Below, piece after piece: positions 50,825-59,309 of a stretch of DNA of 64,000 nt (within the stretch, counting starts at the first letter, position 1; every line of letters begins with the position of its first letter). Under the pieces are notes generated by a model. It was not told where the DNA came from and made no database searches. It saw nothing but the letters and a program-made list of their open reading frames with translations. Both the position numbers and the translations under genes were made by a program. Source of the DNA: Alphaproteobacteria bacterium (GTDB taxonomy: Bacteria; Pseudomonadota; Alphaproteobacteria; Micropepsales; Micropepsaceae); assembly GCA_021325375.1 (NCBI GenBank), contig JAJPHG010000039.1, positions 1-64,000 on the forward strand, written 5' to 3'.

Positions 50825-51766
50825 TTAGGACGTGGGCTCGTCGTCCTTCTTCGTCAGCTTGCTCACCTCGTCGGCGAAGTCGCTGTCGACCTTCTCGATG
50901 CCCTCGCCCACCTGGAAGCGGACGAAGCCCTCGATCTCGACCTTGGTGCCGAGATCCTTGGACGCCTTCTCGAGCACCTTGGCGATCGTGGTCTCGCCGT
51001 CGATGACGAAGGTCTGCGAGAGCAGCACCGATTCCTCGTAGAACTTGCGCATGCGGCCTTCGAGCATCTTCTCGATGACGTTCTCGGGCTTGCCGGACTG
51101 GCGCGCGATGTCGCTCTGGACGGCGCGCTCGCGCTCGACCACGTCCTTGGAAAGATGCTCGGGGGTGAGCGCCAGCGGGGCCGCGGCCGCGATGTGCATC
51201 GCGAGCTGCTTGCCGAGTGCCGCAAGCTTCGCCTTGTCGGCCGACGACTTGACGGCGACGAGCACGCCGATCTTGCCGAGCTCGGCCGCCGCGGCATTGT
51301 GGACGTAGGAGGCGACGACGCCTTCCGACACGCCCAGCATCACCGCGCGGCGCACGCTCATGTTCTCGCCGATCTTGGCGACCATCCCGGTCAGCGTCTG
51401 CTGCACCGTGGCGCCGTCGTCCATCGGCTTGGCGAGCAGCTTGTCGAGATCGCCGGCTTCCTTGAGCGCGATGTCGGCGGTCTTCTTCACGAAGTCCTTG
51501 AACTGGTCGTTGCGCGCGACGAAGTCGGTCTCGGCGTTGACCTCGACCAGCGCGCCGGCATCGCCGCCGACCGCGACGCCGATCAGGCCTTCCGCCGCGA
51601 CGCGGCCGGCCTTCTTCGCGGCCTTCGACAAACCCTTCTTGCGCAGCCAGTCGATCGCGGACTCCATGTCGCCCGCGGTCTCGGTCAGCGCCGCCTTGCA
51701 GTCCATCATGCCTGCGCCGGTCTTGTCGCGCAGGGCCTTCACCATCGGTCCGGTGATCGTCGTCAT
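50825..51766 (-). CDS. tsf: Elongation factor Ts
   Basis: 313-residue EF-Ts, the nucleotide exchange factor for EF-Tu. The start at 51766 (MTTITGPMVKALRDKTGAGM) is preferred to an ATG 6 bases upstream because the GGAG ribosome-binding site then has a 7-base spacing. The TDFVARNDQFKDFV core contact segment is present. A gap of 18 bases follows rpsB. The C-terminus is shortly before a fragment of repeat A. Confidence 0.97.
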   Translation of the reverse strand: MTTITGPMVKALRDKTGAGMMDCKAALTETAGDMESAIDWLRKKGLSKAAKKAGRVAAEGLIGVAVGGDAGALVEVNAETDFVARNDQFKDFVKKTADIALKEAGDLDKLLAKPMDDGATVQQTLTGMVAKIGENMSVRRAVMLGVSEGVVASYVHNAAAAELGKIGVLVAVKSSADKAKLAALGKQLAMHIAAAAPLALTPEHLSKDVVERERAVQSDIARQSGKPENVIEKMLEGRMRKFYEESVLLSQTFVIDGETTIAKVLEKASKDLGTKVEIEGFVRFQVGEGIEKVDSDFADEVSKLTKKDDEPTS

Positions 51767-51784
51767 GTGCATTCTCCGGAAAAC

Positions 51785-52573
51785 TTAGGCGCTGGCTTGG
51801 ACTTCTTCCGACGCCTGATGCACGACGGGCGCAGCTTCCGACACGTCCTCGGCGGCGCCGACGTCGATGCCGGCGTCCGACTGGCCCTGGCCGATGCCGT
51901 CGATGATCGCGCGCGCGACGAGGTCGCAATACAGAACGAGCGCGCGGGCCGAGTCGTCATTGCCCGGGATCGGATAGGCGATGCCGTCCGGATCGCAGTT
52001 CGAATCCAGGATGGCGGTGACCGGGATGCCGAGCTTCTTGGCTTCCGAGATCGCGATCGCTTCCTTGTTGGTGTCGATCACGAACAGCATGTTGGGAAGG
52101 CCGCCCATCTCGCGGATGCCGCCGAGCGAACGCTCGAGCTTGTCGCGCTCGCGAAGCAGGCCGAGCAGCTCTTTCTTCTTCAGGCCCGAGGTCTGCGCGG
52201 ATTCCAGCGTCTCCTCGATCTGGCGCATGCGCTTGATCGAGTGCGAGATCGTCTGCCAGTTGGTCAGCGTGCCGCCGAGCCAGCGCTGGTTCATGTAGTA
52301 CTGCGCGCAACGCTTGGCCGCGGCCGCGATCGGCTCGGACGCCTGCCGCTTGGTGCCGACGAAGAGGATGCGCCCGCCGCCGGCCGCGACGTCGCGCAGC
52401 GCCACGAGCGCCTGGTGCAGCAGCGGCACCGTCTGGGTCAGGTCGATGATATGGATGTCGTTGCGCGAGCCGTAGATGAAGGGCGCCATCTTCGGGTTCC
52501 AGCGCTGCTTGCGGTGGCCGAAATGCGCGCCCGCTTCCAGCAATTGGCGCATGGTGAAGTCTGGCAGAGCCAT
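51785..52573 (-). CDS. rpsB: 30S ribosomal protein S2
   Basis: 262-residue S2. It begins [20 protein letters not shown] and contains the [20 protein letters not shown] and [14 protein letters not shown] signatures. The C-terminal 25 residues are an acidic Ala/Glu/Val tail, common in alphaproteobacteria. It heads the rpsB-tsf-pyrH-frr operon; a base-paired leader lies upstream at 52603-52674. Confidence 0.98.
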   Translation of the reverse strand: MALPDFTMRQLLEAGAHFGHRKQRWNPKMAPFIYGSRNDIHIIDLTQTVPLLHQALVALRDVAAGGGRILFVGTKRQASEPIAAAAKRCAQYYMNQRWLGGTLTNWQTISHSIKRMRQIEETLESAQTSGLKKKELLGLLRERDKLERSLGGIREMGGLPNMLFVIDTNKEAIAISEAKKLGIPVTAILDSNCDPDGIAYPIPGNDDSARALVLYCDLVARAIIDGIGQGQSDAGIDVGAAEDVSEAAPVVHQASEEVQASA

Positions 52574-52602
52574 GGGGTCAGTCTCCTTTACCGGTTAGCC
52601 AG

Positions 52603-52674
52603 ACGCGCGGGTCATCTCCCGAGGGAGACACCGGACGGGGACGGGAGAACACCTCCTGAAACCCACCCGCGCGT
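52603..52674 (-). promoter_or_regulatory. Structured 5' leader of rpsB (putative)
   Basis: ACGCGCGGGT (52603-52612) is perfectly complementary to ACCCGCGCGT (52665-52674), closing a loop that holds a second hairpin TCTCCC-GA-GGGAGA (52615-52628). The element lies 30 bases before the rpsB start codon in the 207-base gap between rpsB and the divergent aminotransferase gene. By analogy with other ribosomal-protein operons it may bind S2 for feedback control; that is an inference. Confidence 0.5.
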
Positions 52675-52780
52675 GCGAGATGGCGGGGCTTATAGGGGGT
52701 CGGCCGTGACTGTGCAAGCATCACAGACCCGCGGAATGTCACAGTTCCCGGCCTTTGGGGGAATATGCTAACTGCCCTTC

Positions 52781-53953
52781 ATGAGCCCGATCCGCCCCGC
52801 GATCCTGAACCTCGCCGTCAACGGCATCGCCCAGGTGGCGGGGCTGGGGCTGGGCGATCCCGATATCGTTCCGCTGTGGTTCGGCGAGAGCGATCTCGCC
52901 ACGCCGAAATTCATCTGCGACGCCGCCAAGCAGGCGCTCGACGACGGCAAGACGTTCTATAGCGGCCAGCGCGGGACCCTGCCCCTGCGCGAGGCGATCC
53001 GCGACTTCCACAAGCGCACCATAGGCCGCGACATCGCGGTCGAGCGCATCTCGGTACCGGGTGCGGCCACGCTCGCCATCGTGACCGCGCTGCAATGCCT
53101 GGTCGAGAGCGGCGACAATGTGGTGATCGTGTCGCCGATCTGGCCCAGCGCCTTCGAGGCCGCGGCGGTGGTCGGCGCTGAGATCCGCTTCGCGCGGCTG
53201 GAGGAAGACTGGAACGCCGGGCGCTGGCGCCTCGACCTCGACAAGCTCTTCGCGCAATGCGACGCGCGCACCAAGGCGATCTTCGTCTGCTCGCCGGGCA
53301 ATCCCACGGGCTGGGTGATGACGCAGGACGAGCAGCGCGCCATGCTCGACTTCGCGAGGCTGCGCGGCATCGCCATCGTCAGCGACGAGGTCTACGGCAC
53401 GCTGGTCTTCGACGGAGCCAAGCACGCGCCCTCGTTCATTGAGATCGCCGGCGAGGACGACAATCTTTTCGTGATCAACAGCTTCTCCAAGCCCTGGGCG
53501 ATGACGGGCTGGCGCATCGGCTGGCTGGTGCATCCCAAGAGCCTGGACGCGCAGATGAAGGTGATCTGCATCGCCAACAACACCGGGCCGACGAGCTTCG
53601 CGCAATACGGCGCGGTCGCCGCGCTGTCGCCGGAGGGCGACACGTTCCGGGCCACGATGCTCGAGCGTTGCCGCAAGGGCCGCGACGTGGTGCAGGATTT
53701 CGTCGACCGCCAGAACCGCATCCGCTGGATGCGGCCCGAAGGCGCGTTCTACGGGTTCCTGAAGATCGACGGCATGACCGACAGCCTCGCCTTTGCGGAA
53801 GATTTGTTGCTGCGAGCCCGCGTCGGCGTCGCCCCGGGCTCTGCGTTCAGTTCGCCGGGCGACGCGGCGGCGGATTCCTACATCCGCGTCTGCTTCGCCC
53901 AGGACACGGCGCGGCTGGCGGAAGGCCTGAAGCGGATCGCGGGGGCGATCTAA
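52781..53953 (+). CDS. PLP-dependent aminotransferase (class I/II)
   Basis: 390-residue fold-type I aminotransferase. The PLP-binding Lys lies in NSFSKPWAMTGWRIGWLVHP; the substrate and cofactor pocket shows FYSGQRGTLPLREAIRDFH, VPGAATLAIVTALQC, CSPGNPTGWVMTQDE and IVSDEVYGTLVF. The family contains aspartate, alanine and other transaminases; the exact substrate cannot be fixed from sequence alone, although the general layout is close to the AspC/pyridoxal aminotransferases of alphaproteobacteria. It is divergent from rpsB and convergent with dnaE across repeat A4. Confidence 0.88.
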   Translation: MSPIRPAILNLAVNGIAQVAGLGLGDPDIVPLWFGESDLATPKFICDAAKQALDDGKTFYSGQRGTLPLREAIRDFHKRTIGRDIAVERISVPGAATLAIVTALQCLVESGDNVVIVSPIWPSAFEAAAVVGAEIRFARLEEDWNAGRWRLDLDKLFAQCDARTKAIFVCSPGNPTGWVMTQDEQRAMLDFARLRGIAIVSDEVYGTLVFDGAKHAPSFIEIAGEDDNLFVINSFSKPWAMTGWRIGWLVHPKSLDAQMKVICIANNTGPTSFAQYGAVAALSPEGDTFRATMLERCRKGRDVVQDFVDRQNRIRWMRPEGAFYGFLKIDGMTDSLAFAEDLLLRARVGVAPGSAFSSPGDAAADSYIRVCFAQDTARLAEGLKRIAGAI

Positions 53954-53959
53954 AGCCCC

Positions 53960-54094
53960 ACCCTCCCCTTGAGGGAGGGTCGACAATTTGCGCAGCGCAG
54001 CGAAGCAAATTTCGGGGAGGGGTAAAGCCGCAAGCGCCGAAACCCCTCCCCGAAAAATGCTTCGCATTTTTCGACCCTCCCTCAAGGGGAGGGT
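53960..54094. repeat. Palindromic repeat family A, copy A4
   Basis: A 135-base copy of the family A element (ACCCTCCCCTTGAGGGAGGG at the left, TCGACCCTCCCTCAAGGGGA at the right, inner TTTCGGGGAGGGG facing CCCCTCCCCGAAA). It lies between the convergent aminotransferase and dnaE genes, 6 bases from each stop. Confidence 0.9.
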
Positions 54095-54100
54095 TGGATC

Positions 54101-57100
54101 TTAAACCGACTCCACCATCGCCACGCCGGGCATGGTCTTGATCGCGTTCTTCAGCGCGGGGGAGACCATGTGGCGCTTGGGGAGCGCGATCTCGACTTCC
54201 TCGCCGCTCGCGCCGGGCACGACCAGCGTCACCAAACCCTTGCCGGGCTGCTTCAGATGCGCGGCGATGGGGCCGAGCGCGGCTTCGCTTTCGATGTGGA
54301 TGCGCAGGCCCTCGCCGGCGTTCGCGGCGGCGGCGTCGAGGTCGGCGATCGAGGCGGCGCGCAGCTTGAGGTCGTCGCCGTCCCATTCGGCGCTGCAGGT
54401 GACGAGGACGGACTTGCCGGCCTCGAGCAGCGGGCGCGACGCGGCGAGCACTTCGGGGAACAGCATCACCTCGAACATGCCGCTGGCGTCGGAGAACGAG
54501 ACGAACGCGTAGGATTGGTCGTTGCGGCTGCGGCGCTCATGCTTCTTGATCATGGTCCCGGCGAGCACCGCCTTGAAGCCGGAGCGGCGGCGGTCCTCGA
54601 GCAGCGAGGCGATGCTCACCGCGCCCAGGCGCTTGAGCGCGGCGGCATAAGAGTCCAGCGGATGGCCGGAGAGATAGAAGCCCATGGCGCTGAACTCCTC
54701 GCCCAGGCGCTCATGCACCGGCCAGTCGGCGGTCGCAGCCAAGCGCACGTCCTCATTCGTCTCGACCGCGCCGCCGAAGAGCGTCGTCTGTCCGCTCTCG
54801 CGCTCGCGTGCGTTGCGCTGGGCGCTGGAGAGCAGGATGTCGGACGACTCCACCATCTGGCGGCGATTGGGATTCAGCGCGTCGAACGCGCCTGCCCGCG
54901 CCAGGCTCTCGAAGGCGCGCTTGTTGACGAGCTTGGGATCGACGCGGCGCGCGAATTCGCCCGCAGAGCGGAACGGGCCGTTCTGCTCGCGCTCGGAGAC
55001 GACGCTGTCCATCGCCTGGCGGCCGACGCCTTTGACGGCGGCGAGCGCGTAATAGACGACGCCCTTCTCCGCGTCGCAGGCGAACGCGGCCTCGGAGCGG
55101 TTGATGTCGGGCGGGAGCACCTTGACGCCCAGGCGCTGCGCCTCCTGGCGGAAGATGTTGAGACGGTCGGTATTGCCGATGTCGAGCGTCATCGAGGCGG
55201 CGAGGAACTCGACCGGATAGTTCGCCTTGAGATACGCCGTCTGATAGGCGACCTGGGCATAGGCCGCGGCGTGGCCCTTGTTGAAGCCGTAGCCCGCGAA
55301 CTTCGCGGCCTGCTCGAAGATCTGCTCGGCGACGCTTTCCGACACGCCGTTCTTCTTCGCGCCCGCGATGAACTTCTCGCGATGCGGATCCATTTCGGAC
55401 TTGATCTTCTTGCCCATCGCGCGGCGCAGCAGATCGGCCTGGCCGAGCGAATAGCCGCCGAGCTCGCGGGCGATGTTCATGACGTCCTCCTGGTACGTCA
55501 TGACGCCGAAGGTCTCCTTCAGGATCGGCTCGAGCTTGGGATGGAGGTATTCCGGCGGCTCCTTGCCGTTCTTGACGGCGATGTATTTGGGGATCGAGTC
55601 CATCGGGCCCGGGCGGTAGAGGGCGACGAGCGCGATGAGGTCGTGGATGCGGTCGGGCTTCATGCGGCGCAGCAGGTCGCGCATGCCCTGGCCTTCGAGC
55701 TGGAACACGCCGACGCTGTCGCCGCGCGCGAGCATCTCGTAAGCCGCCTTGTCGTCGAAATCGATGTTCTGGGTGTCGATCTCGATGCCGCGCCTCTTGA
55801 GCAGCTCCTCGGCCTTGGCGATGACGGTCAAGGTCTTCAGGCCGAGGAAGTCGAACTTGACGAGACCCGCCTTCTCCGCGTCCTCGTAATCGAACTGCGT
55901 CACCGGCATCTCGGAGCGCGGGTCGCGGTAGAGCGGCAGGATCTCGTCGAGCGGCTTGTCGCCGATCACCACGCCGGCGGGATGCGTCGAGGCGTGGCGG
56001 TAGAGGCCCTCGATCTTCTCCACGATGGAGAAGAGCTTCTGCGCGATCGGCTCTGCTTCCGCGATCTGCTGCAGGCGCGGCTCGCTCTCGACCGCTTCCT
56101 TGAGCGTGACGGTCTTGCCGCCGATCGGGTTGGGCACGAGCTTGGCGATGCGGTCGACGAGGCCGAGCGGCATCTGCAGCACCCGGCCCGCGTCGCGCAC
56201 CGCCGCGCGCGCCTGGAGCGAGCCCAGCGCGATGATGTGGGCTACGCGGTCCTCGCCGTATTTGTGGCGCACGTAGCGCACGACCTCGTCGCGCCGCTCC
56301 TGGCAGAAATCGATGTCGAAGTCCGGCATCGAGACGCGCTCGGGATTGAGGAAGCGCTCGAACAGCAGGCCGAAGCGGATCGGGTCGAGGTTGGTGATGT
56401 CGAGCGCCCAGGCGACGAGCGAGGTCGCGCCCGAGCCGCGCACGCCGACCGGGATGGAGTGCGCGCGCGTCCATTTCATGAAGTCGGAGACGATGAGGAA
56501 ATAGCCCGCGAACCCCATCTTCAGGATGACGCCGAGCTCGAACTCCAGCCGGTCGCGATAGACCTGCTCCTCGGCGTGGCGGCCGTGCCGCGCCAGACGC
56601 TCTGCCAGGCCCGTCTCGGCCTGGAAGCGGATCTCGTCCTCCGGCGTGCGGCCGGATTCGGGGACGAATTTCGGCAGGATCGGATCGCGCTTCTTGGGGC
56701 GGAAGGCGCAGCGGCGCGCGATCTCCAGCGTGTTCTCCAGCGCCTCGGGCAGGTCGGCGAATTGCGCCGCCATCTCGGCCGGCGTCTTGAAGCGGTGCTC
56801 GCGGGTCAGGCGGCGGCGATCGTCCTGGCTCACGAAGGTGGCATCGGCGATGCAGAGCAGCGCATCATGCGCCTCGTACATGTCGGCGCCGCCGAAATGG
56901 ACGTCGTTGGTGGCGACCAGCGGCAGCGACTTCGCATAGGCGAGCTCGATCAGCTTGTCCTCCGCCGCGCGCTCTTCGGCGAGGCCGTGACGCTGTAGCT
57001 CGACATAGAGACGATGCTGGAAAATCGCCGCGAGCCGGTCCAGCATCGCGCAAGCGGCGTCGGGCTGGCCCTCGACGATCAGGCGGTTGAGCGGCCCGCC

Positions 57101-57541
57101 GGGGCCGCCGGTCAGCGCGATCAGGCCTTCGGAATGCTCAGCCAGCATCGCGGCCTTCACATGCGGCCAGTCGCCCGGCTCGGCGCCGAGATAGGCCGCG
57201 CTGAGAAGCTTGGTCAGGTTGCGGTAGCCGGCGTCGTTCTGGACGAGCAGCGGCAGGCCCGGCGGCTTGCGCCGCGTGGCGAGCGCATTCGCGGGTGCCG
57301 CGTCCTCGAGCTCGACCGAGAGCAGGCAGCCCACGATCGGCTGGACGCCCGCCTTGGCGAGCGCATCGCTCAGCTCATAGGTGCCGAAGAGATTGTTGAC
57401 GTCGGTGACCGCGACCGCGGGCATGCCCGCGTCATGCGCCAGGCTCGCGAGCTCCTTGGCCCGGATCGCGCCTTCGAGCAGCGAATAGGCGCTCTTCACC
57501 CGAAGGTGCACAAAGCCCGCCCGTTTGCGGTCCTCCGCCAT
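54101..57541 (-). CDS. dnaE: DNA polymerase III subunit alpha (DnaE1 type)
   Basis: 1146-residue replicative polymerase. PHP domain (about 8-285), palm with catalytic Asp409 and Asp411 in SMPDFDIDFCQERRDE, fingers with GLVKFDFLGLKTL and QEDVMNIARELGGYSLGQAD, a helix-hairpin-helix, and a C-terminal OB fold (about 970-1060). The length and the position near lolD fit DnaE1, not the mutagenic DnaE2. In the first PHP motif (VHLRVKSAYSLLEGA) Lys replaces the His seen in most relatives (VHSAYSLLEG), so the PHP site is probably not a metal centre and proofreading must come from a separate epsilon subunit. A small membrane protein gene with an upstream LexA box precedes it by 89 bases on the same strand. 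Confidence 0.96.
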   Translation of the reverse strand: MAEDRKRAGFVHLRVKSAYSLLEGAIRAKELASLAHDAGMPAVAVTDVNNLFGTYELSDALAKAGVQPIVGCLLSVELEDAAPANALATRRKPPGLPLLVQNDAGYRNLTKLLSAAYLGAEPGDWPHVKAAMLAEHSEGLIALTGGPGGPLNRLIVEGQPDAACAMLDRLAAIFQHRLYVELQRHGLAEERAAEDKLIELAYAKSLPLVATNDVHFGGADMYEAHDALLCIADATFVSQDDRRRLTREHRFKTPAEMAAQFADLPEALENTLEIARRCAFRPKKRDPILPKFVPESGRTPEDEIRFQAETGLAERLARHGRHAEEQVYRDRLEFELGVILKMGFAGYFLIVSDFMKWTRAHSIPVGVRGSGATSLVAWALDITNLDPIRFGLLFERFLNPERVSMPDFDIDFCQERRDEVVRYVRHKYGEDRVAHIIALGSLQARAAVRDAGRVLQMPLGLVDRIAKLVPNPIGGKTVTLKEAVESEPRLQQIAEAEPIAQKLFSIVEKIEGLYRHASTHPAGVVIGDKPLDEILPLYRDPRSEMPVTQFDYEDAEKAGLVKFDFLGLKTLTVIAKAEELLKRRGIEIDTQNIDFDDKAAYEMLARGDSVGVFQLEGQGMRDLLRRMKPDRIHDLIALVALYRPGPMDSIPKYIAVKNGKEPPEYLHPKLEPILKETFGVMTYQEDVMNIARELGGYSLGQADLLRRAMGKKIKSEMDPHREKFIAGAKKNGVSESVAEQIFEQAAKFAGYGFNKGHAAAYAQVAYQTAYLKANYPVEFLAASMTLDIGNTDRLNIFRQEAQRLGVKVLPPDINRSEAAFACDAEKGVVYYALAAVKGVGRQAMDSVVSEREQNGPFRSAGEFARRVDPKLVNKRAFESLARAGAFDALNPNRRQMVESSDILLSSAQRNARERESGQTTLFGGAVETNEDVRLAATADWPVHERLGEEFSAMGFYLSGHPLDSYAAALKRLGAVSIASLLEDRRRSGFKAVLAGTMIKKHERRSRNDQSYAFVSFSDASGMFEVMLFPEVLAASRPLLEAGKSVLVTCSAEWDGDDLKLRAASIADLDAAAANAGEGLRIHIESEAALGPIAAHLKQPGKGLVTLVVPGASGEEVEIALPKRHMVSPALKNAIKTMPGVAMVESV

Positions 57542-57630
57542 TCACGCCTCGATTCGCCGCCGACAAGGCAGCCAGTATCCCGCGCGGGGCCGCACGCGCG
57601 AGAGCCCCGCGCGCTCCATCCACAGGCCCG

Positions 57631-57732
57631 TCAGCCCGCGAAAATCGCCTGCGCCGCCGCGGTCAGGGCGAAAGACGACGCCATGAAGCACAAAAGCCCG
57701 ATCCCCGCCGCCGCATCCTTGAGCCAAGCCAT
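57631..57732 (-). CDS. Single-pass membrane microprotein, 33 aa, behind a LexA box
   Basis: 33 codons beginning MAWLKDAAAGIGLLCFMASS and ending AQAIFAG. A well-spaced GGGAG ribosome-binding site precedes the ATG by 6-7 bases. After a short WLKD head, the whole product is one hydrophobic helix (about residues 8-32). A LexA-box match (57769-57783) sits 36 bases upstream, so the gene is probably SOS-induced. A paralogue with the same WLKD..G.LGL..F.AS plan is encoded at 59027-59179. An SOS-controlled micro membrane protein recalls Caulobacter SidA, a 29-residue SOS division inhibitor; homology is not claimed. Promoter and direction would also allow read-through into dnaE. Confidence 0.65.
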   Translation of the reverse strand: MAWLKDAAAGIGLLCFMASSFALTAAAQAIFAG

Positions 57733-57768
57733 GGTCCACTCCCGTCCAAAAGAGCGGCGACCGTATTT

Positions 57769-57783
57769 GTTCTTGTATTGTTC
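57769..57783. promoter_or_regulatory. LexA-box match (SOS box), with a second degenerate half-site
   Basis: GTTC-TTGTATT-GTTC is a perfect match to the alphaproteobacterial GTTC-N7-GTTC operator. A second, one-base-off copy in the opposite orientation (GAAC-AAAACGA-GATC, 57789-57803) lies six bases further on. The perfect box is 36 bases upstream of the 33-aa microprotein (minus strand) and 80 bases upstream of the TPR gene start (plus strand), so either or both promoters could be controlled. Confidence 0.7.
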
Positions 57784-57863
57784 GTCAAGAACAAAACGAG
57801 ATCACACCGGATTGTGAGCCCCGCCCCCTTGGCGGGTGCGCTCGGAGCGAAATAGCGTCCGAT

Positions 57864-59030
57864 ATGCGCCGCTTCCGCCCCTTCGCCCTTGTCTTCGCCC
57901 TTGTGGCCGCCTCCGCCGCCCAGGCGGGCGACGACGCGCGCCAAGCCGTCAATGAGGGCCTCGCCACCTTCCGCGCCGGCGATACCGACCATGCGATCCG
58001 CCTCCTCACCGACGCGATCAACTCCCACGAGCTGGGCGAGACGACGCTGGCGACCGTCTATTACGACCGCGGCGGGATGTATCTCGCCAAGGCCGATTAC
58101 GACGACGCGATCGCGGACGCCGACAAGGCGGTCAAGCTGTGGCCGGGCTATGGCGACGCGCTGAAGCTGCGCGGCACGGCGCATTTCGCCAGGAACGACG
58201 CGGACGCAGCGATTGCGGACTTCCGCGCGGCCTCGGCCGCCCTGCCCCATGACCTGGGCGTGCATGTCGATCTCGGCAATGCGCTGCGCGTGAAGGGCCG
58301 CTTCGACGAGGCGCTCGCCGAGTTCTCTGCCGCCATCGCCATGAAGCCCAACGCGCTGGCTTACGCGGGACGAGCGGTCGTCTACATTTCCATGAACAGG
58401 AGCGAGCCCGCGATCGCCGATCTGAACGAGGCGATCCGGCTCCAGCCCGACTACGTCACCGCCTATGTCGACCGCGCCGGCGCCTACAGCACGCTCGGCA
58501 AGTTCGATCTCGCCGCGGCCGATTTCGAGACGGTGCTGAAATACCGCCCGGGCGACGCCAACGCGACGGCGGGGCTGGCGAACGCCCATGCGAGGCTCGG
58601 CCGTGTCGACCAGGCGATGGCAGGGTACGACCAGATGCTCGCCGCCAACCCGAGCGATCCGTCGGCGCACCGCAAGCGCGGCGACGCGCTGTTCGCGGCG
58701 CGTCAGTATGCCAAGGCCATCGACGACTACACGGCGGCGCTTGCGGCCGCGCCGGACGCCTCGACGCTGATGAACCGCGGCGCGGCGTATCATTCGCTCG
58801 GCCAGTTCGCGCGCGCGATCGACGACTACACGGCCGCATTGAAGCTCACGCCCGACGACGCGCGGATCTACAACAATCGCGGCAACGCCTATGCCGCGAT
58901 GAGCAAGTTCGACCAGGCGATCGCCGACTACGACGCCGCCTTGCGCATCCAGCCCGGCTACGCCGAAGCCATGCGCAACCGCGACGGCGCGATGAAGGCC
59001 AAGACGACCGGCAAGAAGGTGCAGGGCTAG
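57864..59030 (+). CDS. Periplasmic TPR-repeat protein
   Basis: 388 residues with a signal peptide (MRRFRPFALVFALVAASAAQ, cleavage after AQA) followed by about ten tandem tetratricopeptide repeats (about residues 24-375). Repeat units such as YDDAIADADKAVKLWPGY, FDEALAEFSAAIAMKPNA and FDQAIADYDAALRIQPGY have the canonical W/L-G-Y-A-F-A-P positions. It is a protein-interaction scaffold facing the periplasm; partners are unknown. Its promoter region contains a LexA-box match. It converges tail to tail with the second microprotein gene, overlapping by 4 bases. Confidence 0.88.
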   Translation: MRRFRPFALVFALVAASAAQAGDDARQAVNEGLATFRAGDTDHAIRLLTDAINSHELGETTLATVYYDRGGMYLAKADYDDAIADADKAVKLWPGYGDALKLRGTAHFARNDADAAIADFRAASAALPHDLGVHVDLGNALRVKGRFDEALAEFSAAIAMKPNALAYAGRAVVYISMNRSEPAIADLNEAIRLQPDYVTAYVDRAGAYSTLGKFDLAAADFETVLKYRPGDANATAGLANAHARLGRVDQAMAGYDQMLAANPSDPSAHRKRGDALFAARQYAKAIDDYTAALAAAPDASTLMNRGAAYHSLGQFARAIDDYTAALKLTPDDARIYNNRGNAYAAMSKFDQAIADYDAALRIQPGYAEAMRNRDGAMKAKTTGKKVQG

Positions 59031-59179
59031 GAGAACAAAGCGCTCAGCGCGTCCATAAGCACGGAAGTGGACGCGATGAACGCCACAAGTCCTAACGCCG
59101 CGCCCAAATCCTTAAGCCAGAGAACAAAACGGCTTTGGGCCGTATCCTTAAGGATTTCGAAGTGATGCACCGCTGCCAT
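59027..59179 (-). CDS. Single-pass membrane microprotein, 50 aa, paralogue of the 57631 gene
   Basis: 50 codons from the ATG at 59179 (MAAVHHFEILKDTAQSRFVL); a TTG start at 59236 would add 19 residues. The C-terminal 31 residues (LWLKDLGAALGLVAFIASTS, then VLMDALSALFS) align with the 33-aa protein at 57631 at about 14 of 31 identical positions, including WLKD, the G-L turn, F-x-A-S and the final Phe. One transmembrane helix is predicted. No LexA box was found upstream. It overlaps the TPR gene end by 4 bases. Confidence 0.55.
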   Translation of the reverse strand: MAAVHHFEILKDTAQSRFVLWLKDLGAALGLVAFIASTSVLMDALSALFS

Positions 59180-59309
59180 GCGGGGGTAACTTCGCAAAGC
59201 GCGATCGGTTCCGATGGTCCGTGTACGGTTAAACAAGGGATATGCACGCGGCGCGTGCAGGCCGCACCGATGCGATCTTTGAGATGCTTTCGGCGTCCCA
59301 AAATCTAAA

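Noticed and set aside
54170..56998. Plus-strand open frame of 942 codons opposite dnaE
   Set aside because: Antisense shadow; dnaE is complete on the other strand.
57542..57739. Longer 65-codon minus-strand frame overlapping the 33-aa microprotein
   Set aside because: It is in a different frame, Gly/Arg-rich, without a ribosome-binding site; the 33-codon frame has both signal and paralogue.
59180..59300. Second LexA box before the 50-aa microprotein
   Set aside because: GTTCCGATGGTCCGT has only one intact half-site; the second half does not match.
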